Shown here piece after piece: positions 1 through 7,226 of a stretch of DNA of 10,561 nt. The stretch lies in contig JAEERB010000081.1 in the NCBI GenBank assembly GCA_016285615.1, positions 1 through 10,561 on the forward strand, read 5' to 3'. A program made the position numbers and the translations under genes. This DNA is from Bacteroidales bacterium. Lineage in GTDB: Bacteria > Bacteroidota > Bacteroidia > Bacteroidales > WCHB1-69. The notes under the pieces are model-generated. The model made no database searches, had not been told where the DNA came from, and worked only from the letters and a program-made list of their open reading frames with translations. Numbering within the stretch: position 1 is the stretch's first letter; every line of letters begins with the position of its first letter.

Positions 1-945
1 CACTTCCTTCACTATAGGCGCGGTAATCGGGGCCTCGGGCTTCACCTTCCATTCGGGAACTTGTTTTTGCACAAGACCACCGAAATAATTGTCAATCAAT
101 GCAATAGCATTATTAAAATCAAAATCGCCCGACATAAATATCGCCATATTGTTGGGCACATAATACTTATTGTAGAAGGCCTTGATATTAGAGATGGAAG
201 GATTCTTCAAATGCTCGGTGGTGCCAAGCGTCGTTTGCTGACCATAGGGATGATTAGGATATAAAGCAGTGAGCATCATATCATTAGATAAACGGCTATC
301 ATTGGTCAGCGACATATTCTTCTCCTCATAAACGGTTTCCAATTCCGTATGGAAAAGGCGGAGAATAGGATGTGTAAAGCGGTCGGCCTGAATTCGGAGC
401 CAGTTCTCCAACTGGTTGGCAGGGATATTCTCGATATAGTACGTGTAGTCGTAGGAGGTGGCGGCGTTGGTACCTTGCGAGCCGATGAACTTCATCATCT
501 TGTCGTACTCGTTAGGGATGGCCAACTTACTGGCTTCGTAGGAGAAACTGTCGATCTGGTGGTAGATGGCGGCACGGCGTTGCGGGTCGGTCTCCATGCG
601 ATACACTTCAAACAGCCGCTCAATCTCATCCAACAACGGGCGTTCGTTAGTCCAATCTTTGGTGCCAAAATTAGGCGTTCCTTTGAACATCAGATGCTCC
701 AAATAGTGAGCCAGACCAGTGGTCTCCTTCGGGTCGTTCTTGCTGCCCACGCGAGCCACGATGTAGGTTTGAATACGCGGAGCATCCTTATAAACAGTAA
801 GATAGACCTTCAAGCCATTATCCAGCGTGTAGATACGCGCATTCAGCGGATCACCAGGAACGGTTTCGTAAGCATATTTTTTCTGACCATACAGTGTGGT
901 TGCCGATACGAGCAGAGCCACCAAAACAAACAGTATTTTTTTCAT
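1..945 (-). CDS. M16 family zinc metallopeptidase (insulinase/pitrilysin type), N-terminal part
   Basis: Partial gene: the first 315 codons are present and the reading frame runs off the left edge without a stop. The start ATG is at 943-945. Residues 1-20 form a signal peptide (basic MKK, then a hydrophobic stretch ending near LYGQ) without a lipobox cysteine, so a periplasmic or exported soluble enzyme is likely. The inverted zinc motif HxxEH is seen as HYLEH at residues 80-84, followed by the usual LMFKGT. A downstream glutamate cluster, ELETVYEEK (201-209), fits the third zinc ligand region, and YYVPNNM (261-267) matches the family's core fold. Family members cleave peptides and are commonly 400-950 residues, so the second half or more is missing here. 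The gene starts 26 bp after batA's stop on the same strand and is probably the distal gene of that operon. The family call is secure; substrate and exact subfamily are unknown. Confidence 0.93.
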   Translation of the reverse strand, partial: MKKILFVLVALLVSATTLYGQKKYAYETVPGDPLNARIYTLDNGLKVYLTVYKDAPRIQTYIVARVGSKNDPKETTGLAHYLEHLMFKGTPNFGTKDWTNERPLLDEIERLFEVYRMETDPQRRAAIYHQIDSFSYEASKLAIPNEYDKMMKFIGSQGTNAATSYDYTYYIENIPANQLENWLRIQADRFTHPILRLFHTELETVYEEKNMSLTNDSRLSNDMMLTALYPNHPYGQQTTLGTTEHLKNPSISNIKAFYNKYYVPNNMAIFMSGDFDFNNAIALIDNYFGGLVQKQVPEWKVKPEAPITAPIVKEV

Positions 946-971
946 AAGATATTATTATTAAAATATTTACA

Positions 972-1988
972 TCAAGGAATCATTCTAAAAACGGTCATTC
1001 TTAAAATCAACTCAAACAGGAAAAAGAATAGTCCCAACAAGAGGAACGGCATAAACTCGTCGGCTTTGTTCTCGAAGACCACTTCGCTGATGAGCGTTTT
1101 CTCCATCTTGTCGATTTCGGCATACACCTCTTTCAGTTTCTGCGAGTTAGTGGCGCGGAAATACTTACCACCCGTTTCATTGGCTATGGCCTTGAGCAGC
1201 CCTTCGTCAATTTCGGTCTTGAAATAGACGGGACCAAAGGCTCCTCCTGGGTACGGGGCTTGGCCGTTGGTGCCGCAACCAATCGTATAAACTCTGATAC
1301 CGAAGTCCTTAGCCATCTCCGCAGAGGAGTACGGATCGAGGTAGCCGGCATTATTGACACCATCTGACAGCAGGATAATCACCTTGCTCTTGGCTTCACT
1401 CTCGCGCAGGCGGTTGATAGCGGTGCCCAAACCATCGCCGATGGCGGTACCATCTTCCACGGCACCAAAATCCACCTTGCTCAACAAACCCTGCAGCGTA
1501 TTATGGTCGGTGGTGACGGGGCATTGCGTGTAGGCCTCGCCGGCATAGACCACCAGTCCGATACGGTCGGTGGGACGTCCATCGATGAACTCGGCAGCCA
1601 CTTTCTTGCAAGCGCCGAGTCGGTTGGGCTTGAAGTCCATCGCCTGCATACTGCCCGAAATGTCGAGGGCGAGCACAATGTCCACACCTTCCACATCCAC
1701 CTGATTGCGGCGGAAAGCCGACTGCGGGCGAGCCAGGGCCGTCACCAGACAGACGATGGCCAGCACACGTAACGCCAGCGGCAGCCAATGGAAGCGCTGA
1801 CGCCATGTTTTACCTCCCGTTACAAACGGCGACACGGTCGTCACCAGCATGGGAGGTTGTATCTTATACCTTTTCCATAACTGCCAACCCACCAGCGGGA
1901 CAATCAGCAATAAGAGCAGGAACCAATAGGGCTGCGCAAATTCGATTTGTTTTAGCATCTGGAAAAAGCCTGAAAAATAGTTCATCAT
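972..1988 (-). CDS. batA: BatA-like membrane-anchored von Willebrand A domain protein
   Basis: About 338 residues, the normal BatA length. Numbering from ATG 1988: N-terminal membrane segments at about 22-39 and 69-86, a VWA domain from about 102 to 290, and a C-terminal membrane segment at about 312-331. The metal-dependent adhesion (MIDAS) motif DISGS is at 109-113, with the supporting threonine in GTAIGDG (about 161-167) and aspartate in LLSDG (about 197-201). The stretch ending GGKYFRATNSQKLKEVYAEI is typical of BatA rather than BatB. The start is ambiguous: GTG at 1991, ATGs at 1988 and 1985, and an ATG at 1958 whose product (MLKQIEFAQPYW) resembles family N termini. I favour 1988 because an A-rich stretch precedes it. 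BatA was named from the Bacteroides aerotolerance operon; its biochemical role is not settled, and it is thought to be a MoxR client or partner. The usual batB does not follow. Confidence 0.9.
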   Translation of the reverse strand: MMNYFSGFFQMLKQIEFAQPYWFLLLLLIVPLVGWQLWKRYKIQPPMLVTTVSPFVTGGKTWRQRFHWLPLALRVLAIVCLVTALARPQSAFRRNQVDVEGVDIVLALDISGSMQAMDFKPNRLGACKKVAAEFIDGRPTDRIGLVVYAGEAYTQCPVTTDHNTLQGLLSKVDFGAVEDGTAIGDGLGTAINRLRESEAKSKVIILLSDGVNNAGYLDPYSSAEMAKDFGIRVYTIGCGTNGQAPYPGGAFGPVYFKTEIDEGLLKAIANETGGKYFRATNSQKLKEVYAEIDKMEKTLISEVVFENKADEFMPFLLLGLFFFLFELILRMTVFRMIP

Positions 1989-2012
1989 CACAAGTTTTTA
2001 TAGAAATCAGCA

Positions 2013-2969
2013 CTATTTCTTTTCGTTATCATCATAAACAATAGTCTTTTCTGCGGTCGCATTCACAAAGTCAACGGCATCCTTGAAACAGCGGTCGTGG
2101 TCGGTCGGCATCGGCTGCCATTTGGCGAACTTCACCAGGTCGGCGGTGTTCAGTATCTCCCGCATCCTTTCACGGACTTCTGGAAACAAGTTAAGTCGCT
2201 CCAACTCCGTCATAATTTCAGGTGTCACCATCTCCATGGCACCAAACTCCCAGCGGTTCTCCATATAATCGCGGATAATATCGGTAAGCTCTGAGTAATA
2301 GCTCTTTACCTCTCCTACTTCCCACAATTTTTTCTTGCGTAAAGCTTCCAGACGAGAAAGAGCTATAATATGAGCCTTCTCTTTGGGTACCACTTTAACT
2401 TTGACTTTAGGCTTCTTCTCCCTCTTTGCAAAACGCAAAACGAGAAAGACTATCAGCGCCACCAGCAGGGCCACGGCCAGCACTGCCAAAATGTATGGCA
2501 AAACCTCCTTAAAGGTGAGCGGCACTTTAACAGGCTGATGTATATCTTTGATAGCCAACGTTGTATCTACAGGAACCGTGGTCACTTCGAAAGGCAGCGG
2601 ATTGGTTGTTCCCAGCAGCACCGAATCGTTGGTATAGAATGGCAAGGCGGGAAAAACGAAACTTCCCGAATCGAAGGCTGTGACGGTAACTGTCTGTTTA
2701 TAAGCGACCATATTGTTCTCGATAAGCGTGTCGATCTTCGAAACGCCAATCATCTCAATACTGTCGGGCAACCACGGCTGCACTGCGGGGAAGAGCACCT
2801 TGACGGATGTCGGCGCTTTCACCGACAACTGTACATTCAGGTAATCACCAATCAGGATATGCGTAGAATCCAAGCGAGCCTTCACTTCGCCTTGCTGGCC
2901 AAAGGCCACGGCAGCCAGGAAGGTCATCACAAACAGCAATAAACATCTTATTTTCAACATCATAGTCAT
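2013..2969 (-). CDS. BatD-like membrane protein with exported beta domain and cytoplasmic tail
   Basis: A 318-residue protein. Residues 1-24 are a signal peptide ending near AFGQ. Residues 25-150 look like an exported beta-sandwich region (alternating V/T/F, with LNVQLSVKAP and TVTVTAFDSGSFVFPALPF) that resembles the N-terminal domain of BatD proteins. One membrane segment lies at about 157-180, followed by a strongly basic stretch (AKREKKPKVKVKVVPKEK), so the C-terminal part should be cytoplasmic. That tail, with RLEALRKKKLWEVGEVKSYY and IIRDYMENRWEFGAMEMVT, resembles DUF4381-type proteins that sit between DUF58 and VWA genes in many Bacteroidota. The start ATG overlaps the stop of the DUF58 gene by one base (TAATG, 2967-2971), so translational coupling is likely. 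Its function is unknown; by position it is a membrane partner of the MoxR/VWA complex. True batD genes are longer and lie after batC, so I give no symbol. Confidence 0.85.
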   Translation of the reverse strand: MTMMLKIRCLLLFVMTFLAAVAFGQQGEVKARLDSTHILIGDYLNVQLSVKAPTSVKVLFPAVQPWLPDSIEMIGVSKIDTLIENNMVAYKQTVTVTAFDSGSFVFPALPFYTNDSVLLGTTNPLPFEVTTVPVDTTLAIKDIHQPVKVPLTFKEVLPYILAVLAVALLVALIVFLVLRFAKREKKPKVKVKVVPKEKAHIIALSRLEALRKKKLWEVGEVKSYYSELTDIIRDYMENRWEFGAMEMVTPEIMTELERLNLFPEVRERMREILNTADLVKFAKWQPMPTDHDRCFKDAVDFVNATAEKTIVYDDNEKK

Positions 2970-3835
2970 TATCCTCTTCTTCTAAACAGTTCCAAAAGCG
3001 GGGTTACATAATCCTTATCAGTATAGAGTTGCGCCACATCGACGCCAGCCTTGTTGAAGATCTCCTCGTTGCGACTGCGCTGTTCAAACCACCAGCGGGC
3101 ATGAGCCTGGCGCACGGCCTTATCGGAGGTGTCGGCGAGGAATATGCGGCCTGTTTCGGGGTCCTTCAACTGGACAAGTCCCAAGTCGGGCAGTTGCGAC
3201 TCACCACGGTCAATCACCTGCAGAGCGACCACATCGTGCTTGTTGGCGGCGATTTTCAGCGCCTGCTCAAAATTAGAATCCACAAAGTCGGAAATCATAA
3301 AGGCTGTACATTTCTTCTTGATGGCATTCGTCAAGTAACGCAGGACCTCACCGATGTCGGTCGGCGATTGGGCAGGCTCATAGTTGAGCAACTCGCGTAT
3401 GATGCGCAGAATGTGCGACTTACCTTTCTTCGGCGGGATGAATTTCTCCACCTTATCGCTGAAAAAGATGACACCGACTTTGTCGTTATTATGGATGGCA
3501 GAGAAGGCCAGCACGGCCGCCAATTCGGTCACCAGCTCCGATTTGAAGCGCTGGCGGGTACCGAACAGGTTAGAGCCGCTCACATCGATCAGCAGGACCA
3601 CGGTCAACTCGCGTTCCTCTTCAAACACCTTGACATAAGGCTGATTGAAGCGCGCTGTCACATTCCAGTCGATAAAGCGCACATCGTCGCCATAGTGATA
3701 CTGGCGCACTTCGCTGAAGGCCATACCGCGACCTTTGAAGGCACTATGGTACTGACCTGCAAACACTTGTTGCGACAGGGCACGAGTCTTTATCTCTATC
3801 TTGCGTACTTTCTTCAGTAATTCAGCAGCTTCCAT
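2969..3835 (-). CDS. DUF58 domain protein with VWA-like fold
   Basis: A 288-residue cytoplasmic protein with no signal peptide or membrane segment. The DUF58 signature is clear: RFIDWNVTAR at 53-62, followed by YVKVFEEERE at 67-76. A MIDAS-like DVSGS sits at 84-88, and ISDFVD (171-176) takes the place of the second acidic loop, so a VWA-like metal-binding fold is expected. Length is close to the family's usual 290-ish for this short form. It is the second gene of the cluster, 38 bp after moxR and overlapping the next gene by one base. DUF58 proteins nearly always accompany MoxR ATPases and are thought to be their clients or adaptors; the molecular job is not established. The start ATG at 3833-3835 is the natural one: MEAAELLKKVRKIEIKTR is the usual N terminus, although no purine-rich ribosome site is visible. 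Confidence 0.93.
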   Translation of the reverse strand: MEAAELLKKVRKIEIKTRALSQQVFAGQYHSAFKGRGMAFSEVRQYHYGDDVRFIDWNVTARFNQPYVKVFEEERELTVVLLIDVSGSNLFGTRQRFKSELVTELAAVLAFSAIHNNDKVGVIFFSDKVEKFIPPKKGKSHILRIIRELLNYEPAQSPTDIGEVLRYLTNAIKKKCTAFMISDFVDSNFEQALKIAANKHDVVALQVIDRGESQLPDLGLVQLKDPETGRIFLADTSDKAVRQAHARWWFEQRSRNEEIFNKAGVDVAQLYTDKDYVTPLLELFRRRG

Positions 3836-3873
3836 GGCAGCAATTTCTGATGGTTCTCACTGATAATCAATTA

Positions 3874-4866
3874 TTACGGCACTTCCACCTGATTCAAAAT
3901 GTCGTTTATGATGTCGGGCGACGTGATGTTCTCGGCCTCAGCTTCGTAGGTCAGGCCAATACGATGACGCAGCACATCGTGACAAACGGCACGCACATCT
4001 TCGGGAATCACATAGCCGCGGCGCTTGATGAACGCGTATGCCTGTGATGCCAGCGCCAGATTGATAGAGGCACGCGGGGAGGCTCCGTAGCTAATCATGC
4101 CTTCATACTTATCCAACTGATACTTTTGCGGATAGCGGGTGGCAAAGACGATGTCGGTGATATAGTTTTCAATCTTTTCATCGATATAGACTTCTTTCAC
4201 CACGGCACGCGCACGCAGAATATCCTCGGGACGAATCACGGGATTGACAGTCGGATATTCGGGGGAAAGATGCTGACGCAGAATTCTTTTTTCCTCATCC
4301 TGCGTAGGATAAGAGATAACCACCTTCATCAGGAAACGGTCCACCTGTGCTTCGGGCAGTGGATAGGTACCCTCCTGCTCGATGGGGTTTTGCGTTGCCA
4401 TTACCAAGAAAGGCTCGTCGAGTTTGTAGGTCGATTCGCCGATGGTCACCTGGCGTTCCTGCATCGCCTCCAACAAGGCACTTTGCACTTTTGCGGGAGC
4501 ACGGTTGATTTCATCTGCCAGAATGAAATTGGCAAAGATGGGGCCTTTTTTCACCACAAACTCCTCTTTCTTCTGACTGTAAATCAGGGTGCCCAGCAAG
4601 TCGGCGGGCAAGAGGTCGGGGGTGAACTGGATACGGCTGAACTGTGCGCTAATAGTATTAGCCAACGATTTGATTGCCAATGTTTTTGCCAAACCAGGGA
4701 CACCTTCCAAGAGGATATGTCCGTTGGCCAGCAAGCCAATGAGCAGCTTCTCAACCATCGCCTTTTGGCCTACAATGACTTTGTTCATCTCCATGGTGAT
4801 CAGGTCCACAAAGGAGCTTTCACGCTGGATGTGTTCATTTAATTCTCGAATGTCGATTGTACTCAT
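3874..4866 (-). CDS. moxR: MoxR-type AAA+ ATPase
   Basis: A 330-residue cytoplasmic ATPase, full length for the family. Walker A is GVPGLAKT at 55-62 (Lys61, Thr62) and Walker B is FILADE at 114-119, followed by INRAPAKVQSALLEAMQE. Sensor 1 is ATQNP at 157-161, the presumed arginine finger is Arg177 in EAQVDRF, and sensor 2 is Arg265 in GASPRAS. The C-terminal lid contains the usual VCHDVLRHRIGLTYEAEAE. All ATPase residues are present, so it should be active. MoxR proteins are believed to be chaperones that assemble or activate VWA-domain proteins, which fits the DUF58 and BatA genes downstream. The gene ends with two consecutive TAA codons (3871-3876). It is first in its operon, about 100 bases behind a TATCTTTG box. 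The ATG at 4864-4866 is preceded by an A-rich stretch, as is common for Bacteroidota starts. Confidence 0.96.
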   Translation of the reverse strand: MSTIDIRELNEHIQRESSFVDLITMEMNKVIVGQKAMVEKLLIGLLANGHILLEGVPGLAKTLAIKSLANTISAQFSRIQFTPDLLPADLLGTLIYSQKKEEFVVKKGPIFANFILADEINRAPAKVQSALLEAMQERQVTIGESTYKLDEPFLVMATQNPIEQEGTYPLPEAQVDRFLMKVVISYPTQDEEKRILRQHLSPEYPTVNPVIRPEDILRARAVVKEVYIDEKIENYITDIVFATRYPQKYQLDKYEGMISYGASPRASINLALASQAYAFIKRRGYVIPEDVRAVCHDVLRHRIGLTYEAEAENITSPDIINDILNQVEVP

Positions 4867-4925
4867 TTTTATATGATTTGATTATGATACTTCGTAGAGA
4901 TTTTCTAACGGATTTTTCTTGATTT

Positions 4926-4960
4926 TGTTGTTACAAAAAGAACATTTTTTCCCAACAACA
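4926..4960 (-). promoter_or_regulatory. possible stem-loop in the moxR leader RNA
   Basis: The 7-base arms TGTTGTT and AACAACA are complementary and lie 21 bases apart. Inside them a run of A's faces a run of T's, which could add about five A-U pairs after a small internal loop. If transcription starts just after the -7 box at 4971-4978, this fold would lie at the very 5' end of the leader, 60-100 bases before the moxR ATG. The pairs are almost all A-U, so stability is modest and the fold may be chance in AT-rich DNA. The octamer TTACAAAA also occurs twice, at 4931-4938 and 4961-4968. Confidence 0.3.
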
Positions 4961-4970
4961 TTACAAAATA

Positions 4971-4978
4971 CAAAGATA
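4971..4978 (-). promoter_or_regulatory. candidate -7 box of the moxR operon promoter
   Basis: On the minus strand this reads TATCTTTG, an exact match to the Bacteroidota -7 consensus TAnnTTTG. It lies in the only sizeable gap upstream of moxR. The expected -33 element about 20 bases upstream is poor: a TGTT falls at 4999-5002, while a good TTTG at 5013-5016 is 34 bases away, too far. Transcription would begin near 4964 and give a leader of roughly 100 bases. Confidence 0.5.
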
Positions 4979-5074
4979 CCACTTTTACTCAAGAGGATAA
5001 CACCCCTTCTAACAAATTTCTATCGTTGCTAATGATTTGTGATTTAAGTTTTTTTAACAGAAGGCCACTTTGCA

Positions 5075-5108
5075 GTTGAACAACCTCGGTGAAAATGTTG
5101 TAACTTTG
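5075..5108 (+). promoter_or_regulatory. candidate promoter of the lpxD-lpxC operon
   Basis: TAACTTTG at 5101-5108 matches the -7 consensus TAnnTTTG exactly. GTTG at 5075-5078 serves as a -33 element with a 22-base spacer, close to the usual 19-21. A second choice for -33, TTTG at 5069-5072, has a longer spacer. The transcription start would fall near 5112-5116, leaving a very short leader of about ten A-rich bases before the lpxD ATG at 5125. Confidence 0.6.
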
Positions 5109-5124
5109 CCGAAAAATAAAACTC

Positions 5125-6150
5125 ATGGAATTTAAAGTTTCTCAAATCGCTCAAATTCTCAATGCAGACATTGAAGGCAACGCTGATGCTGTCATCACTA
5201 CCGTTTGCAAAATCGAAGAAGGTATTGAAGGGGGCTTAAGTTTTTTGGCCAATCCCAAATACACCCACTACATATACGAGACAAAGGCCACTGCGGTCAT
5301 TGTCAACAAGGACTTCACGCCCGAGTCGCCCATCAGTGCGACGCTCATCCGTGTGGAGAATGCATACGTGGCATTCGCCAAGTTGCTTGACTTTTACAAC
5401 CAACTGAAGACCAACAAAAAAGGAATCTCAGAGCACGCCTACATCGCTCCGACGGCCCAAGTGGGCAAGGATGTCTATATTGCCGAATTTGTCAGCGTGG
5501 GTGACCATGCCGTTATTGGCGACGGAGCGCGCCTCTACCCGCACGTATGCATTGGCGACAACGCCAAGGTGGGAAACAACAGCACGCTGCATTCCGGAGT
5601 GAAACTTTACGCTGAATGCGTAGTAGGCAACGACTGTATCATTCATGCAGGCACCGTTATCGGAGCCGACGGCTTCGGGTTTGCCAACCAGAACGACACC
5701 TATCTCAAAGTGCCCCAAATCGGCAATGTGGTTATTGAAGACAATGTTGAGATCGGAGCCAACACTTGTATCGACAGAGCTACGATGGGTTCCACCCGCA
5801 TCCACAAGAATGTCAAGCTCGACAACCTCATCCAAGTTGCTCACAATGTGGAAATTGGCGAAGGGTCGGCAGCCGCTGCCCAGGTAGGCATCGCAGGCTC
5901 AGCCAAGATCGGCAAACACTGCGTTATTGGCGGACAGGTAGGCATCAACGGCCATATTACCGTTGGCGACCGTGTGATGGTGGGAGCCCAATCGGCCATC
6001 GCCAACACAGTGCCTAACAATCAAATACTCTTAGGCACCCCTGCCATCCCCTATCGTGAAGAACAGAAGTTGCTCGTTTACAGAAAGAAACTTCCCGAAG
6101 TCTTCCAACGACTCAAAGAAATAGAAAAACAACTCAAGAAAGAAGAATAA
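5125..6150 (+). CDS. lpxD: UDP-3-O-acylglucosamine N-acyltransferase LpxD
   Basis: A 341-residue cytoplasmic enzyme of full family length. It catalyses the third step of lipid A synthesis, moving a 3-hydroxyacyl chain from acyl carrier protein to the 2-amino group of UDP-3-O-acyl-glucosamine. Residues 1-100 form the nucleotide-binding N-terminal domain ([11 protein letters not shown] at 36-46). From about 105 to 300 it is a left-handed beta-helix of hexapeptide repeats (for example [14 protein letters not shown] and [15 protein letters not shown]). The GADGFGFA motif is at 180-187, and the catalytic His240 lies in [10 protein letters not shown]. The C terminus is a charged helix ([13 protein letters not shown]), as in other LpxD trimers. 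The start is fixed by the promoter just upstream, which leaves a leader of only about ten bases. It is followed after two bases by lpxC, so the two are co-transcribed and probably translationally linked. Confidence 0.97.
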   Translation: MEFKVSQIAQILNADIEGNADAVITTVCKIEEGIEGGLSFLANPKYTHYIYETKATAVIVNKDFTPESPISATLIRVENAYVAFAKLLDFYNQLKTNKKGISEHAYIAPTAQVGKDVYIAEFVSVGDHAVIGDGARLYPHVCIGDNAKVGNNSTLHSGVKLYAECVVGNDCIIHAGTVIGADGFGFANQNDTYLKVPQIGNVVIEDNVEIGANTCIDRATMGSTRIHKNVKLDNLIQVAHNVEIGEGSAAAAQVGIAGSAKIGKHCVIGGQVGINGHITVGDRVMVGAQSAIANTVPNNQILLGTPAIPYREEQKLLVYRKKLPEVFQRLKEIEKQLKKEE

Positions 6151-6152
6151 TT

Positions 6153-7064
6153 ATGACCCAACTCCAACATACCATTGCTTGTGACGCTACCGTTACGGGC
6201 AAGGGCTTGCACACCGGCAAGCATGTCACCGTCACTTTCCACCCCGCCCCCACCAACCACGGAATCATTTTCCGGCGTGTGGACCTGCCCGGACAGCCGT
6301 TGGTACACCCTTGCGTTGCCCATGTTTTCGACACGTCGCGCGGCACCTCAGTGATGGAGAACAACGCTGCTGTGCGCACCATCGAGCATCTGATGGCAGC
6401 CTTGGCTGGACTTAAGATCAACAATGTCCTTATCGACATCGATGCAGAAGAGACCCCCATTCTGGATGGCAGCAGTCGCTTGTATGTGGAAGCCTTGCAG
6501 CACGCAGGCTTGCAAACGCAAGATCAGCCTGTACAATATATCACCTTGGATAAGCCCGTGACATTTGAAAATGCGGAGAAGGGCATCCAACTCTGCATTA
6601 CGCCCGCCGATGACTTCACCATTGACATGACTGTGGACTACGGCACGCAGATTCTGGCAGAGCAGAAGGCAGAACTGCACAACCTTGACGAGTTTATACC
6701 CGAGATATACAAATGCAGGACGTTTGTCTTCCTGCACGAGTTGCAGTTTCTCATCATGAATAACCTGGTAAAAGGCGGTGATGTGGATAATGCCATCGTT
6801 TTCGTGGCACAGAAGCCCGAGCAGGCTGTTTTGGACCAATTGGCCGTATTCTTTGGCAAAAGCGATATCCAAGTGATGGAAAACGGCATTTTGAACAACA
6901 TCCAACTCTACTTTGATAACGAGCCTGCCCGCCACAAATTGTTGGATTTGGTTGGCGATCTTTACCTGTTAGGCGGCCCCATCAAAGGACATGTAACCGC
7001 CCAAAAGACAGGACATTGGGCCAATGTCGAATTTGGCAAAAATATTCTGAAGGCAATTCAATAA
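6153..7064 (+). CDS. lpxC: UDP-3-O-acyl-N-acetylglucosamine deacetylase LpxC, stand-alone
   Basis: A 303-residue zinc deacetylase catalysing the committed step of lipid A synthesis in the cytoplasm. The zinc ligands are His79 (in RTIEHLMAAL), His261 and Asp265 (in RHKLLDLVGD); Glu78 is the catalytic base, and His288 in GHWANVEF corresponds to the active-site histidine near the C terminus. Both LpxC folds are complete, so it should be active. The odd point is the end: it stops with tandem TAA codons (7062-7067) right after the deacetylase domain. In most Bacteroidota the same protein continues into a FabZ dehydratase domain, giving about 460 residues, and lpxA follows; neither is found here. 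The gene lies two bases after lpxD. Stand-alone length is normal for Proteobacteria, so the protein itself need not be broken. Confidence 0.96.
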   Translation: MTQLQHTIACDATVTGKGLHTGKHVTVTFHPAPTNHGIIFRRVDLPGQPLVHPCVAHVFDTSRGTSVMENNAAVRTIEHLMAALAGLKINNVLIDIDAEETPILDGSSRLYVEALQHAGLQTQDQPVQYITLDKPVTFENAEKGIQLCITPADDFTIDMTVDYGTQILAEQKAELHNLDEFIPEIYKCRTFVFLHELQFLIMNNLVKGGDVDNAIVFVAQKPEQAVLDQLAVFFGKSDIQVMENGILNNIQLYFDNEPARHKLLDLVGDLYLLGGPIKGHVTAQKTGHWANVEFGKNILKAIQ

Positions 7065-7070
7065 TAAGAC

Positions 7071-7101
7071 GTTGAATCGTTGATTGTTGAAATGTTGAAG
7101 T
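7071..7101 (+). repeat. degenerate GTTGAA tandem repeat
   Basis: Four head-to-tail units start three bases after the tandem stop of lpxC: GTTGAATC, GTTGATT, GTTGAAAT and GTTGAAGT, with a period of 8, 7, 8 and 8. Similar GTTGAAT runs are, to my knowledge, common between genes in Bacteroidales. No coding role is apparent. Confidence 0.65.
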
Positions 7102-7113
7102 GAAAAGAATTAG

Positions 7114-7134
7114 ATTCCGCTGCGCTTGCGGAAT
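7114..7134. repeat. hairpin: ATTCCGC / GCGGAAT inverted repeat
   Basis: Perfect 7-bp arms ATTCCGC (7114-7120) and GCGGAAT (7128-7134) enclose the loop TGCGCTT. It is the first of three inverted repeats in the convergent spacer. No T-tract follows on either strand, so it is not a classical intrinsic terminator, though it could still end or protect the lpxC transcript. Confidence 0.6.
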
Positions 7135-7138
7135 GAAG

Positions 7139-7164
7139 TAGAGACGTACAGCCGTGTGTCTCTA
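7139..7164. repeat. hairpin: TAGAGAC / GTCTCTA inverted repeat
   Basis: The arms TAGAGACGTAC (7139-7149) and GTGTGTCTCTA (7154-7164) pair over 11 bp, with two G-U wobbles when read as plus-strand RNA, around the four-base loop AGCC. From memory, GTAGAGACGCACGGCCGTGCGTCTCTA-like elements recur in Bacteroidales genomes, so this is probably a diverged copy of a dispersed REP-like element. It starts four bases after the preceding hairpin. Confidence 0.65.
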
Positions 7165-7192
7165 TAACAATTTGAATTCTGAATTTTGATTT

Positions 7193-7226
7193 TTTGTAGG
7201 TGCGTAGCGCGCTACGCACCTACAAA
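7193..7226. repeat. perfect 34-bp palindrome at the end of two convergent genes
   Basis: The half-site TTTGTAGGTGCGTAGCG (7193-7209) is followed without any spacer by its exact reverse complement (7210-7226). It ends two bases from the stop codon of the minus-strand gene at 7229. As RNA it would form a very stable stem of up to 15 bp with a tight GC loop. Downstream of the stem the plus strand reads TCTTATCTT and the minus strand an A-rich stretch, so neither has a strong U-tract. A bidirectional transcript end, mRNA 3' protection, or a mobile REP-like element are all possible. Confidence 0.8.

Noticed and set aside
349..1227. A 292-codon open frame on the plus strand across the M16 and batA genes
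   Set aside because: It is antisense to two genes with clear family motifs, crosses their junction and has no recognisable domain; it is a shadow frame.
3029..3820. A 263-codon plus-strand open frame opposite the DUF58 gene
   Set aside because: It lies wholly inside a gene with a secure DUF58 signature, and its protein is rich in His and Gln, as is typical of antisense shadows.
4126..4842. A 238-codon plus-strand open frame opposite moxR
   Set aside because: MoxR on the minus strand has every AAA+ motif; the antisense frame shows none.
5013..5016. TTTG (minus strand) as the -33 element for moxR
   Set aside because: It is 34 bases from the -7 box, well beyond the usual 19-21.
7071..7101. 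Possible CRISPR array
   Set aside because: The units are only 7-8 bp and directly adjacent, with no spacers and no cas genes.
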